From Hyphomicrobiales bacterium (GTDB lineage: Bacteria > Pseudomonadota > Alphaproteobacteria > Rhizobiales > JAJFHR01), in assembly GCA_021775475.1 (NCBI GenBank), contig JAJFHS010000002.1:1-43667 (forward strand): a DNA stretch of 43,667 nucleotides, written 5' to 3'. Of this stretch, positions 35,901 through 43,553 are shown piece by piece. The translations under genes were made by a program, and so were the position numbers. Under the pieces are notes generated by a model. That model made no database searches. It was not told the origin of the DNA and worked only from the letters and a program-made list of their open reading frames with translations. Numbering within the stretch: position 1 is the stretch's first letter; each line of letters starts with the position of its first letter.

Positions 35901-36585
35901 AGGTGGCGAGCTTGAACAGATCGCCAAACCTCGGGAAATGCGCTGGGCAATTGGCGGCAAGGCCTATATTTCGGGCAATGTGAAGGCTGAGGGGAGGAGT
36001 GTGCGCGGTCTGTTTTCTTCAATGAAGGGGGGGGGTGTTCTGCAAATTGAGGATGGTGTTCTCAAGGGTATCAATCCCACTCCTTTTGCCGCAGCGCTGG
36101 CCAGCGTTGAGACAGAGGCTGAGCTAAACAGTCTTGTCGACGGTCTTCTGGTTGAGGGACAGATGTCTTATGGTAATCTCGATACTTCGTTCACTATCAA
36201 CAACGGGTTGGTGGGGACCACGGATTTGCGATTTGAATCTGAAAGTGTCACCGGAAAAACCTCACTGGTGATCGATCTCAGTGTCTTCAAACTTGATAAT
36301 GAATGGCGGTTTTCATTTACTGATTTTCCCGGTTCACCCGCACTGTTGCTCTTATACACCGGACCGGTCAATGCACCGGAACGTAGTTTTGACGCTGAAG
36401 GGTTGCGTGAGTTTCTTGTGGTAAAAACTTTGCAGGATAGTGTTAAGCAACTGGAAAAGCTTGAAGAAGAAACACGTCAGCGGCTAGAGCGCAAGAAACA
36501 GATAGAACGCAAGGCGCTACCGGACATCATCCCGGAGCCAACGGTCAGTTCTACAGATTCAAACAAACCTGCACCTGTGAATTAA
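32977..36585 (+). CDS. AsmA-family envelope protein
   Basis: A 1202-residue protein with one N-terminal membrane segment (about 7-30, after a basic start) and a very long periplasmic beta-rich region. The N-terminal AsmA domain runs from about 30, with ILGRQVSINGDIDIRILP, and the C-terminal AsmA-like region contains RLTGSLYGGELSLKAT and MKGGGVLQIEDGVLKGI. AsmA-like proteins are repeating-beta-groove bridge proteins linked to phospholipid traffic to the outer membrane. The last 50 residues are charged and helical (Lys/Glu/Arg-rich). The start is TTG at 32977, with an ATG six codons later as the alternative. Together with the mla group it may serve envelope lipid transport, but it is far away. 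Confidence 0.9.
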   Translation: MKHPLLMACGLIVVILFTALIAPFLITWTAYRAEIESEATRILGRQVSINGDIDIRILPIGTIRLGSVEVKSPDDRDSAALASIAQVKARLALAPLLRGKFQFTDVELVRPTFRFDVSARGVPNWQIKTDTNFGETVDLQNIILDDVLISGGSVFFRDARRRVAYDVSGINARVSARALVGPYAANGELLLAGQAREFSLRAGRADVEGVRRLSLRLNVPEKEEEEIVFDGFLDTSDQGPRFDGKLIINQDIGELEFFKTIAPGVKDKFFGKLEAKIATSFVGIQLENIKAVISQGATASRFFGRAQALWQNSSDFIVELSTKRLDLDNLLGLAGVSGKVAKKTPSQKVKQTKAPPNAATMAWFLSLMADALPGLNGNGFGGKISLGLDTVVVGGLTIEKSVLKLRFADNNVEVLEASGNLPGRSRLSLKGLFLTRAKTARFVGFFDFNAQNAKEFARWLVPSLDPLMGSKVSGFSGRLAAKGKLKIAPKSIDLLDMDVKLDETQASAGLSYALRQRPAFGLALSIDQIDLDRYFPPDQFKGQSSQGDFPGAEILKDIASLFVRFDANIRLSADSLISRGIVVRGFAADVGLNAGKLTIKRFDFADIGGSSLTTKGSITDINGKPSGVLEASLKAPDPTDLFEMLGIGDNAREVAKGFGPLNLDISFKSSFEDGHPHHLFKLNGSAGGTDISSRFLLLGKLNEIAQSRLEFDAEANNQDGARLLAQLGWVKPEEITLSSQAGVLRARIKGDVNKRLEVNFDLEAYGASGNLSGVLARVNGEPQLEASVAVKSEDARSLLSVLHVPVNDGSDETLPLSFEGSLAGKISKLALTGFAGNVGNIPLSLNGTMVLGGRVPIVTAEVKTREMSFPWAFDAIFGGGTKPDTPKAGKDQVWSAQPFDLGRLKVADLKVDLLVNKLATETTVIKNVKAEIRSQRGKFDLKRLTGSLYGGELSLKATLDDINGTLKLRSEYSLEGGELEQIAKPREMRWAIGGKAYISGNVKAEGRSVRGLFSSMKGGGVLQIEDGVLKGINPTPFAAALASVETEAELNSLVDGLLVEGQMSYGNLDTSFTINNGLVGTTDLRFESESVTGKTSLVIDLSVFKLDNEWRFSFTDFPGSPALLLLYTGPVNAPERSFDAEGLREFLVVKTLQDSVKQLEKLEEETRQRLERKKQIERKALPDIIPEPTVSSTDSNKPAPVN

Positions 36586-36698
36586 TCCGACACCGCATAA
36601 TGCCGCAACATTCGGGCAATCCGGGCTTGCTGTTTTTCTTGCACCTGTAGTTGATACAGAAATTATGGTCGAGAAGTGCTCTAGCCAGGAATGAAGCC

Positions 36699-37541
36699 AT
36701 GGACGGTGTCTTGATGTTTGCCTTTATTGGTGGTGTGGTTGCCACGGTAAATCCTTGTGGCTTTGCTCTGCTGCCAGCATATCTTGCCCGGCGGATAAAT
36801 GCCGTGCCCGGTGACAATAATGCCGCAACGATTGTGCGGGCACTGGGTGTTGGTGCGGCAACGACCAGTGGATTTCTGATCGTATTTGGATTAACCGGTA
36901 TTATCATATCCCTGGGAGCAAGCTGGGTGTTGAAGTATTTACCGTGGGCAGGATTGATTATCGGAGTATTCCTGATTTTGATGGGTGTTTTTCTCATGAG
37001 CGGGCGAAAAATTTCGATACGTCTACCTGTTTTTGGGGGGCAGAAATTGACACGGTCCTGGAGTGGCGATCTGTTGTTTGGAATTAGCTATGGCACGGCA
37101 TCTCTTTCTTGCACACTGCCCATTTTTTTGTCGGTCACAGGAGTTGCTATTACCGGTAGCCTGGCAGGCAGCGCTCTCACCTTTGTCGCCTATGCCCTGG
37201 GCATGGGAACGGTTCTGGGTGTCCTGGCAATTGCCGCAGCTATGACTTGTCAGGGATTTTCTGTTTGGCCGCAGAAGGCCAACATCTATATAGATTATTT
37301 TAGCGGTGGCCTGATGGCACTTTCGGGCTTTTATGTTGTGTTTTATTGGGGGATTTCACTTTTTCTGCCGGATGTTGCCAGCGCCACCAATTTAATCACC
37401 TATGGCGACAAGATTATCAGTCCAGTGCGTCAGTGGCTGAGTGGGCAGGTTGGCACAACTGTGATTTTGGCTTTGGCGCTGTTTATAACCTTATTCCTCA
37501 TCCGGGCTTCATGGTCTCGCCTATTGCGCAAGTCAGGCTAA
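36699..37541 (+). CDS. ccdA: CcdA-family cytochrome c biogenesis / thiol-disulfide transmembrane protein
   Basis: About 280 residues with six to eight transmembrane segments. The paired reactive Cys of CcdA/DsbD are visible in ATVNPCGFALLPAYLA at about residues 14-29 and TASLSCTLPIFL. CcdA carries electrons from cytoplasmic thioredoxin across the membrane to periplasmic partners that keep apocytochrome c or other thiols reduced. I chose the ATG at 36699, which has AGGA eight bases upstream; an upstream in-frame start adds 16 residues. No thioredoxin-like or ccm genes are nearby. Its end overlaps the convergent RHH gene by four bases. Confidence 0.87.
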   Translation: MDGVLMFAFIGGVVATVNPCGFALLPAYLARRINAVPGDNNAATIVRALGVGAATTSGFLIVFGLTGIIISLGASWVLKYLPWAGLIIGVFLILMGVFLMSGRKISIRLPVFGGQKLTRSWSGDLLFGISYGTASLSCTLPIFLSVTGVAITGSLAGSALTFVAYALGMGTVLGVLAIAAAMTCQGFSVWPQKANIYIDYFSGGLMALSGFYVVFYWGISLFLPDVASATNLITYGDKIISPVRQWLSGQVGTTVILALALFITLFLIRASWSRLLRKSG

Positions 37542-37750
37542 AACCTGTAATGATTGAGAATGAAACACCGCAAAGCGCTGGACAGGTTGGTTTTTCCACG
37601 CGCACTGTCAACGGCTTCGATCAGTTCGGCCATTGAGGTGTTTTGAGCCTGGGCAATTTCCTGCAACGCCTGCCAAAAATCCGGCTCCAGCGAGGTGCTG
37701 GTGCGGTGCCCAGCGACTTTAATGGATCGTTTTTGCGGACCGCTCATCAA
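37538..37750 (-). CDS. Ribbon-helix-helix domain protein
   Basis: A 70-residue protein matching the RHH_4 (arylsulfate sulfotransferase-like leader / CopG-type) pattern: a beta strand [17 protein letters not shown] followed by two helices ([26 protein letters not shown]) and [13 protein letters not shown]. Such proteins dimerise to bind DNA. The start ATG overlaps the fumC stop by four bases (ATGA), indicating translational coupling with fumarase. No toxin partner is adjacent, so it is unlikely to be a toxin-antitoxin antitoxin. Role unknown. Confidence 0.8.
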   Translation of the reverse strand: MMSGPQKRSIKVAGHRTSTSLEPDFWQALQEIAQAQNTSMAELIEAVDSARGKTNLSSALRCFILNHYRF

Positions 37751-39141
37751 GCTTGCGGCGAAATCATTTTTTCCGGGCGCACGATCTGATCAAACTCTTC
37801 CTTTGTAACAAAACCCAGTCTAACCGCTTCTTCGCGCAGGGTGGTGCCATTTTTATGGGCGGTTTTGGCAACTTTTGTCGCGTTGTCGTAGCCGATTTTT
37901 GGTGCCAGAGCTGTTACCAGCATTAAAGAGCGCTGCATCAGGGCTGAAATATTGTCTATATTTGGTTCAATGCCGACAACACAATTATCGGTAAAACTGA
38001 TGGCGCTTTCGGCGATGAGCCGGATTGATTGCAGCAAATTGTAAATCATCACCGGCTTGAACACGTTCAGTTCAAAATGACCCTGGCTACCGGCAACGGT
38101 AATCGTCGTGTGGTTGCCCATAACTTGCGTGCAGACCATGGTCAGGGCTTCGCATTGGGTGGGGTTTACCTTGCCTGGCATAATAGAGGAGCCGGGTTCG
38201 TTTTCAGGCAGGGAAATTTCACCAAGACCTGAGCGCGGGCCCGAGCCTAAAAGGCGAATATCATTGGCAATCTTGAACAGGCTTACAGCCGTGGTGTTAA
38301 GGGCACCTGACATTTCAACGATGGCATCGTGGGCGGCAAGCGCTTCAAACTTGTTTTTTGCGGTAACAAAAGGCAGGCCGGTTATTTCAGCCGCATGGGC
38401 TGCAAATGTTTCGGCAAATGCCGGGTTGGCATTGAGGCCTGTACCCACGGCAGTGCCGCCTTGGGCCAGCGGGTAAAGTCGTTTCAGGCCTTCCGAGTTG
38501 CGCTCAATGCTCAATCTGATTTGGGCGGCGTAGCCTGAAAACTCCTGACCAAGCGTTAGCGGTGTCGCATCTTGTAGATGAGTGCGACCGATTTTGATAA
38601 TATCCTGCCAGCTTTGCGATTTTTTTTCTAACGCTGTTGCCAGATGATCAAGGGCGGGCAGCAATGTGTTGTGAACCTGTTCAACGGCGGCAATGTGCAT
38701 GGCGGTTGGAAAGGTGTCGTTGGAGGATTGCGAGCGGTTGCAATGGTCATTGGGGTGTACCGGGTCTTTTGTGCCCATGGTGCCGCCAAGAATTTCAATG
38801 GCGCGATTGGCGATGACTTCATTGGCGTTCATGTTACTTTGGGTGCCCGAGCCGGTTTGCCACACTACAAGCGGGAAATTATCATCCAGTTTTGCGTCAA
38901 TTACTTCCTGGGCAGCTTCAGCGATTGCTTGTGTGATGTCGTCTTCGAGATTACCAAGCTGGTTGTTGGTGAGGGCGGCTGATTTTTTGATAATCCCCAG
39001 AGCACGAATGAGCGAGCCGGGCATTTTTTCAATGCCGATTTTGAAATTACCCAGGGATCGTTGAGTTTGCGCGCCCCAGTATTTATCAGCCGGCACTTCA
39101 AGCGGGCCAAAGCTGTCGGTCTCTGTACGGGTGTCGGTCAT
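37747..39141 (-). CDS. fumC: Fumarate hydratase class II
   Basis: The 464-residue iron-independent tetrameric fumarase interconverts fumarate and malate in the TCA cycle. The signature [15 protein letters not shown] is at about 315-330, with [14 protein letters not shown] near 95 and [16 protein letters not shown] at about 185-200. AGAGG precedes the ATG. It is upstream of and coupled with the RHH gene and 58 bases downstream of the hydroxyacid dehydrogenase gene on the same strand. Confidence 0.97.
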   Translation of the reverse strand: MTDTRTETDSFGPLEVPADKYWGAQTQRSLGNFKIGIEKMPGSLIRALGIIKKSAALTNNQLGNLEDDITQAIAEAAQEVIDAKLDDNFPLVVWQTGSGTQSNMNANEVIANRAIEILGGTMGTKDPVHPNDHCNRSQSSNDTFPTAMHIAAVEQVHNTLLPALDHLATALEKKSQSWQDIIKIGRTHLQDATPLTLGQEFSGYAAQIRLSIERNSEGLKRLYPLAQGGTAVGTGLNANPAFAETFAAHAAEITGLPFVTAKNKFEALAAHDAIVEMSGALNTTAVSLFKIANDIRLLGSGPRSGLGEISLPENEPGSSIMPGKVNPTQCEALTMVCTQVMGNHTTITVAGSQGHFELNVFKPVMIYNLLQSIRLIAESAISFTDNCVVGIEPNIDNISALMQRSLMLVTALAPKIGYDNATKVAKTAHKNGTTLREEAVRLGFVTKEEFDQIVRPEKMISPQA

Positions 39142-39199
39142 GGTGCCTCTTGTATAAAAACTTCGGGTGGTTTTTACATGTTAGCACACAGTCAGGAAT

Positions 39200-40123
39200 T
39201 CAGGCTAGCGCCGCAAGGACTTTATCAGCAATCAATCTTGAAATTCGTACATTTGCTTCATCGGTTACCCCGGCAATGTGTGGGGTCAGGATAAGGCTTT
39301 CAAGGCCTTCGAACTTCTTGCCAGACTGGGCAGTCAAAGGTTCGGTTTCAAAAACATCGAGAGCTGCGCCAAATAACCGGCCTGATTTCAGCGCCGCCAC
39401 AAGGGCTGTTTCATCAACAATTCCACCACGAGAGGTATTGATCAAGATGGCTGAAGGTTTCATGAGCATCAGGGCTTCTTCGGCAATGAGATGACGCGTG
39501 CCTTTGCTGAGGGGAACGTGCAAAGACAATATGTCAGAGCGGCGCAGGATGTTGTTAAAGCTGTCTTTTTCAGTGTATTCCCAGGCTTCATCACTGTCGT
39601 CAACAAACGGATCAAAAGCAATTGTCTTCATGCCCAGGACAGTTGCATCACGGGAAACCTGACGGGCAATAGAACCAAACCCGATCAATCCCAATGTTTT
39701 ACCGTTGATCTCGCCGCCAATCAGTTGCGAGCGTGGCCACAGTCCTGAGAGGACATCATTGGTTGAACAATAGGCTTTGCGCAGCAAGATCAGAGCAACC
39801 GAGAGGACGTATTCGGAGACCGCCTTGGCATTGGCACCAATAGCTGGGATGACTGTGATGCCGCGTTGCTTGCAGGCATCCAGATCAATATTATCCAAAC
39901 CAACGCCAAGACGCCCTATTGTGGTTAAGTTGGGTGCCATATCGAGCATGGCGGCGGTAACCCGGGTTTGATTGCGGATGATCAACCCACGTGCGCTAAC
40001 CAGTTCACGTTGCAGGGTCTCTGGAGTTTCATGGAGTTGGGAATCGTAAATCACGCGCCACTTTGATTTGAGTGATGTAATAGCATCCTCATCCATAAAT
40101 TCAGTTATAACGATATCGGCCAT
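39200..40123 (-). CDS. NAD-dependent D-2-hydroxyacid dehydrogenase
   Basis: A 307-residue member of the D-isomer-specific 2-hydroxyacid dehydrogenase family. The Rossmann NAD motif is GLIGFGSIARQVSRDA, the substrate-side Arg is in INTSRGGIVDE, and the catalytic Glu and His follow with LTPHIAGVTDEA at about 282-293. Length and motifs fit 3-phosphoglycerate dehydrogenase-like or (S)-sulfolactate dehydrogenase-like enzymes without a regulatory ACT domain. Substrate not deducible. Same strand as fumC. Confidence 0.88.
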   Translation of the reverse strand: MADIVITEFMDEDAITSLKSKWRVIYDSQLHETPETLQRELVSARGLIIRNQTRVTAAMLDMAPNLTTIGRLGVGLDNIDLDACKQRGITVIPAIGANAKAVSEYVLSVALILLRKAYCSTNDVLSGLWPRSQLIGGEINGKTLGLIGFGSIARQVSRDATVLGMKTIAFDPFVDDSDEAWEYTEKDSFNNILRRSDILSLHVPLSKGTRHLIAEEALMLMKPSAILINTSRGGIVDETALVAALKSGRLFGAALDVFETEPLTAQSGKKFEGLESLILTPHIAGVTDEANVRISRLIADKVLAALA

Positions 40124-40300
40124 CGGAAAGGTGCTTTTTGAACTATTGTTATTATTGTTTTTTTCAATCGTTTCGATTTAGGGCTATAATATAGGAGTTG
40201 CCTGAATTGTCCAGATAAGTTCATTCCTTGTGCGGACGATTTATAGTAGGGGGATGTCGACCGGCCGCGGTTAGGCGGTCGGCTGAAATGGATTAATTAC

Positions 40301-40810
40301 TTATGGAGCATCATTGACTTCACCGATGAGGATATATTTGCGCTTTGGACCTCCCGCCGGTTTGATTAACAGTGAGCCAACGCCGCGTTTGCCGGCAAAT
40401 TTTCCGATACCCTTGACCAACTCCCAGTAACCATTGTCAAAAAGAGCAGGCTTTTTCTCACCTTTCATGAATACCGCACGCACCTGCCACTTGATAATGG
40501 CGACATTGCCATTGTCATCGGTCAATTGCAGATAGCCGCGCGGATCGCCGCCAAACGGTGGATTGATATCGTGCCAGCCAAATTCGGTGACATTCATTCC
40601 GGCAAATATGCCGGAGCCTTTGGCTTTGCCCTCCCGGCGCACGGCCAGAATAAACTGTTTGGAGCCATCGGCAAAATTGAACTTCATCTGTTCCTGCGGG
40701 GTCATCACAGCTTCGATGGAAACCGGAGCGGCAATTACGTTACCGAAAGACAGAACAAGGCCGAGTGTTGCAGCGTAAATGCTGCGCTTCAATTGTGGTA
40801 AAAGTATCAT
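40301..40810 (-). CDS. Secreted hypothetical protein with a probable beta-barrel fold
   Basis: I do not recognise a named function. The 169-residue protein has a clear signal peptide (about 1-27, ending VIAAP) and a mature part of alternating beta-type sequence with Gly-rich turns (KGSGIFAGMNVTEFG, GKFAGKRGVGSLLI). This pattern recalls small secreted eight-stranded barrels of the allene-oxide-cyclase-like group. AGGGA precedes the ATG. It is last in a minus-strand run after sspB and the CoA transferase, with a 120-base gap. Confidence 0.7.
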   Translation of the reverse strand: MILLPQLKRSIYAATLGLVLSFGNVIAAPVSIEAVMTPQEQMKFNFADGSKQFILAVRREGKAKGSGIFAGMNVTEFGWHDINPPFGGDPRGYLQLTDDNGNVAIIKWQVRAVFMKGEKKPALFDNGYWELVKGIGKFAGKRGVGSLLIKPAGGPKRKYILIGEVNDAP

Positions 40811-40930
40811 TGGGAATCCCTGTTGTTATTTCGCCCGATACTGCCATATCGGCATTACACCTCAATGCACATTTGATCACGTGTGTGTTAGGGCAGGGCA
40901 TCAATGTGCGGTGACGAATTTTGGGGCGAT

Positions 40931-42337
40931 TTATGCCCAGCGTGGTGGATTTGATCCCAGTGGCATCGACGGTTTTTCCCAAAACGCAGGAGATTTTTCA
41001 AGAATTCCGGAAGGCTTGACGGCACTGAGCTCACCAAAACCGGAAGGCGTTATTTCTAAAAACTCTGCGATATCGTCTCTATCTTGATCAGGGCAGTTGA
41101 AACCATCTTCAAGCCGTCCGAGATTTTCAATCCAGCGACCAGCCTGCGCTAGAGACGTTGCAACATGCCAGCTGCCGCCAATGGTTGCGCGCCGGTGCAG
41201 GGCAATCATGATGGCAAAACTCAAAATAAACCCGGCGGCATGATCGAGCGCCTGACAGGGCAGGGTCTTTGGTCCGTCCATGCCTGCGGCTGCTGCTTCC
41301 TCGACATTAATACCGGTAGCCATTTGCACCAGACTATCAAAACCACGGCGATTGGCCCAGGGGCCGCGGGTGCCATAAGCGGACAAGGAGGCAGTGATAA
41401 TTCCCGGGCGAAGTTTTGTTAGGTTTTCAAGCGAAAATCCGCGCGATGCTATGGTGCCGGGCCGATAGCCCTGAACGAAGACATCTGACTGGCGCACAAG
41501 CCCGGCCAGTTTTGCCTTGTCTTGTGTATCACGCAAATCCAGAAAGGCTGACACTTTGCCGCGGCCATTGTCGATCACCAAAGGTGCCATAAAGGGCAGA
41601 TGTTCAGCGCTAATGCGCATGACCTCAGCGCCATGGGCGGCCAGGGTGCGGCCACAGACCGGACCGGCAATGACGCGGGTAAGATCGAGAATGCGAATAC
41701 CGGCTAGCGGTCGCGCCGAAGGCTTGAGCGGGCGGGCAGGGGCTTCGCCAATTTTTTCGATGGTGAAAGGAGGTATTGCCCCAACTGCCTGGCCTTGGGC
41801 GTGATTTCGCCATTCTTTACGACTGCGCATCATTGTGGCGAGAAGGCCGCGTGCGTTTGCCGCGTCTTCAATGTCGGCTGCGTCCCACGTCAAAAGCGCT
41901 TTTTGAACATCGTCGCGCGTGTGGGCGCAGTTCAATAGCGCCAGCATACCATCGCGATGGGCGGGGAAATTTGTATGCAACCTGACCCAGCGCTTGTCCC
42001 GGGTCTGGTAGTTTCCGGCAATGGCATCCCACAGTTCAGGTGCAGGCTTGCCATCAACTTGAAGATAACGCTCTGATCTGAATTCAGCGACAGCGTGGTG
42101 CATGTCAACTGATGCACGCTGGCTTTGATTATTGCGCAACTGCCACAGTTGCGATGCGGCCAGAGTTGCCGCTGCTATGGAGGCCTGCGCAGCCGTGCCG
42201 ATGAGAAAGGAAGAGGGCAACACCGGGTCAAAGCCGCCAAGGGTGATGGTTTTGAGCAGGGCCGGGTCCGCTTTAGCCAGTTGCCAAAGAGTTGCAACCG
42301 CGTCTTTGGCGGAGGTCAAGGCGGTAAGACCTTCCAT
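40931..42337 (-). CDS. Family III CoA transferase (CaiB/BaiF type), permuted layout
   Basis: A 468-residue CoA transferase. Residues from about 210 on give the canonical start of a CaiB/BaiF protein (PLAGIRILDLTRVIAGP), then GRGKVSAFLDLRD, VFVQGYRPGTIA, IITASLSAYG and the catalytic-Asp block CQALDHAAGFILSF near 375. Residues about 45-200 before it resemble the normal C-terminal part (DKRWVRLHTNF, KEWRNHAQGQAVGAIPPFTIEKIG). The domain order therefore looks permuted. It is 29 bases after sspB on the same strand. The substrate acid is unknown. Confidence 0.85.
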   Translation of the reverse strand: MEGLTALTSAKDAVATLWQLAKADPALLKTITLGGFDPVLPSSFLIGTAAQASIAAATLAASQLWQLRNNQSQRASVDMHHAVAEFRSERYLQVDGKPAPELWDAIAGNYQTRDKRWVRLHTNFPAHRDGMLALLNCAHTRDDVQKALLTWDAADIEDAANARGLLATMMRSRKEWRNHAQGQAVGAIPPFTIEKIGEAPARPLKPSARPLAGIRILDLTRVIAGPVCGRTLAAHGAEVMRISAEHLPFMAPLVIDNGRGKVSAFLDLRDTQDKAKLAGLVRQSDVFVQGYRPGTIASRGFSLENLTKLRPGIITASLSAYGTRGPWANRRGFDSLVQMATGINVEEAAAAGMDGPKTLPCQALDHAAGFILSFAIMIALHRRATIGGSWHVATSLAQAGRWIENLGRLEDGFNCPDQDRDDIAEFLEITPSGFGELSAVKPSGILEKSPAFWEKPSMPLGSNPPRWA

Positions 42338-42366
42338 AGGAGGCGAACCGCCTTTCTTAAACCTGG

Positions 42367-42885
42367 CTATTTCTTGCGGAAAGCGTCAAGAACAACAACG
42401 TCGGCACCGCCGCTGGCGGCAGCTACCGGCAGGGCTTCGGCTTCATCATTGTTGGCCACTGTGCTGCTTTCAGGATTATTGGCCGTATCTGCAGAAATAT
42501 CGTATTCCTCGTCTTCGGCGTCATTTTGGAACTGAAGTCCGAATTGCACACTTGGGTCAAAAAATCCCTTGATGCAAACATAAGGAATAACAATTTTTTC
42601 GGGAAGATCGTTGAAACTCAGCTCAATCTGGAAGAAATCATCATGAATTTCCAGTCCCCAGTATTGATGCTGGAGGACAATCGTCATTTCTTCAGTATAT
42701 TCGCGGCGTAAACGATCCGACATTTTGACGCCCGGCGCTTGCGTATCAAAGGAAATGTAAAAGTGATGATCTCCCGGCAAACCGGTCTCTGCAATGCGTT
42801 CGAGCGCCAAACGGACGACGCCGCGCAATGCTTTTTGCGCCATAAGGTCATAACGCATAAAATCCTGGGGCATTTTTTCAGTCAT
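42367..42885 (-). CDS. sspB: SspB, ClpXP adaptor for ssrA-tagged proteins
   Basis: A 172-residue alphaproteobacterial-type SspB. The tag-binding core begins after MRYDLMAQKALRG and contains LPGDHHFYISFDTQAPG, and a Sm-like beta core ending IVIPYVCIKGFFDPSV. A flexible acidic linker follows, ending in the ClpX-binding tail VVVLDAFRKK. SspB delivers tagged proteins to ClpXP. The gene is just downstream of ssrA on the same strand, with about 135 bases between them, and 29 bases upstream of the CoA transferase. Confidence 0.95.
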   Translation of the reverse strand: MTEKMPQDFMRYDLMAQKALRGVVRLALERIAETGLPGDHHFYISFDTQAPGVKMSDRLRREYTEEMTIVLQHQYWGLEIHDDFFQIELSFNDLPEKIVIPYVCIKGFFDPSVQFGLQFQNDAEDEEYDISADTANNPESSTVANNDEAEALPVAAASGGADVVVLDAFRKK

Positions 42886-42936
42886 GCTGTACCTTGTTGA
42901 TTCTTATTTCGAACAATAAACCAAGTGGTGTTTCTA

Positions 42937-42984
42937 TCAAGCGCTGATTGCGTCATCCCACATGTTTTTGTATTTTTTCATCAT
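42937..42984 (-). CDS. Possible 15-residue ORF between ssrA and sspB
   Basis: On the minus strand two successive ATG codons open a short frame (MMKKYKNMWDDAISA) ending TGA, 51 bases before the sspB start. Only a weak GAAGA lies upstream. It may be a leader peptide or chance in the ssrA-sspB gap. Confidence 0.15.
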   Translation of the reverse strand: MMKKYKNMWDDAISA

Positions 42985-43017
42985 CAATTCTTCGTGCCAG
43001 TTGACCGCAATAGACAA

Positions 43018-43352
43018 TTAGTGGAGAGCTTCTGTTGCCAGGTGCTCTCCGAACCCCGCCTAGACATGCAAATGTCTAGGACTAATTTCGAAGCTGTCGC
43101 ACTGCCTAAGCAGCGAGACGTGCCTCTGCGTAGTTGTCATTTGCAACTATTAAAACGGCCCGATATCGGCGGAACCATGCCGAGCGAAAACAAATCCTTT
43201 ACACCCTCGTCGATCCTGTTTCGCCCCCATATCCTCTAATCAACGCTGCGACTCAGCAACTGAGGTAATTGGTGGAGGCGCCGGGTACCGCCCCCGGGTC
43301 CGAATGGTTTATTACGAAAGCCATTTATCGCCATAGCTGGTTTGATCCAGCA
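43018..43352 (-). ncRNA. ssrA: tmRNA (ssrA), circularly permuted two-piece form
   Basis: On the minus strand the acceptor piece comes first (about 43352-43270), with a 5' hairpin GCTGG/CCAGC, the T-arm region TTCGGACCCGGGGGCGG and the 3' end CGCCTCCACCA at 43270. A 41-base intervening segment (43269-43229) follows. The coding piece starts GGGGGCGAAACAGGATCGA at 43228, which pairs with the acceptor 3' strand. The resume codon GCA is at 43144 and the tag reads ANDNYAEARLAA to a TAG at 43106. The 3' part has hairpins at 43071-43081 and 43023-43050. The ends of the pieces are estimates. It rescues stalled ribosomes. Confidence 0.96.
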
Positions 43353-43357
43353 GAAAC

Positions 43358-43363
43358 AATATA
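43358..43363 (-). promoter_or_regulatory. Candidate -10 element of ssrA
   Basis: Read on the minus strand this is TATATT, which would place the transcription start near 43350, at the foot of the first acceptor-piece hairpin. A clear -35 is not seen; an AT-rich run lies at the right distance. Confidence 0.35.
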
Positions 43364-43527
43364 GGACATGTATTTGTTAAAAAAAAGGCCATTGATATTT
43401 GTTTTGTCACTGAGGTGTTGAATGGGCCGGTAAAGCAGCGTTTTATGGAGAGGGTGGGCGGAGAGATTTTGACGCTGAATAATCATTCATTGCGCAATAT
43501 GGAACGGTAGGATTGGGGGGAAGGAGA

Positions 43528-43553
43528 TGACGTGCTCCCCAAGTTGTCCTCAT
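43528..43553. mobile_element. Probable terminal segment of an IS3-family element
   Basis: The segment after the transposase stop runs to TGACGTGCTCCCC at 43528, a TG-starting terminus as expected of IS3-family ends. The other end is outside the window, so the inverted repeat and the target duplication cannot be checked. Confidence 0.45.

Noticed and set aside
37538..37750. RHH protein as a toxin-antitoxin antitoxin
   Set aside because: No toxin-like gene is adjacent; the neighbours are fumC and ccdA.
40250..40295. GC-rich hairpin (CGACCG / CGGTCG) downstream of the secreted protein gene as a terminator
   Set aside because: The stem is only about six pairs with a large loop, and no T-run follows in the minus direction.
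42925..43239. 104-codon plus-strand frame near the right end
   Set aside because: It runs antisense through the tmRNA gene, whose tag, acceptor stem and CCA end are clear.
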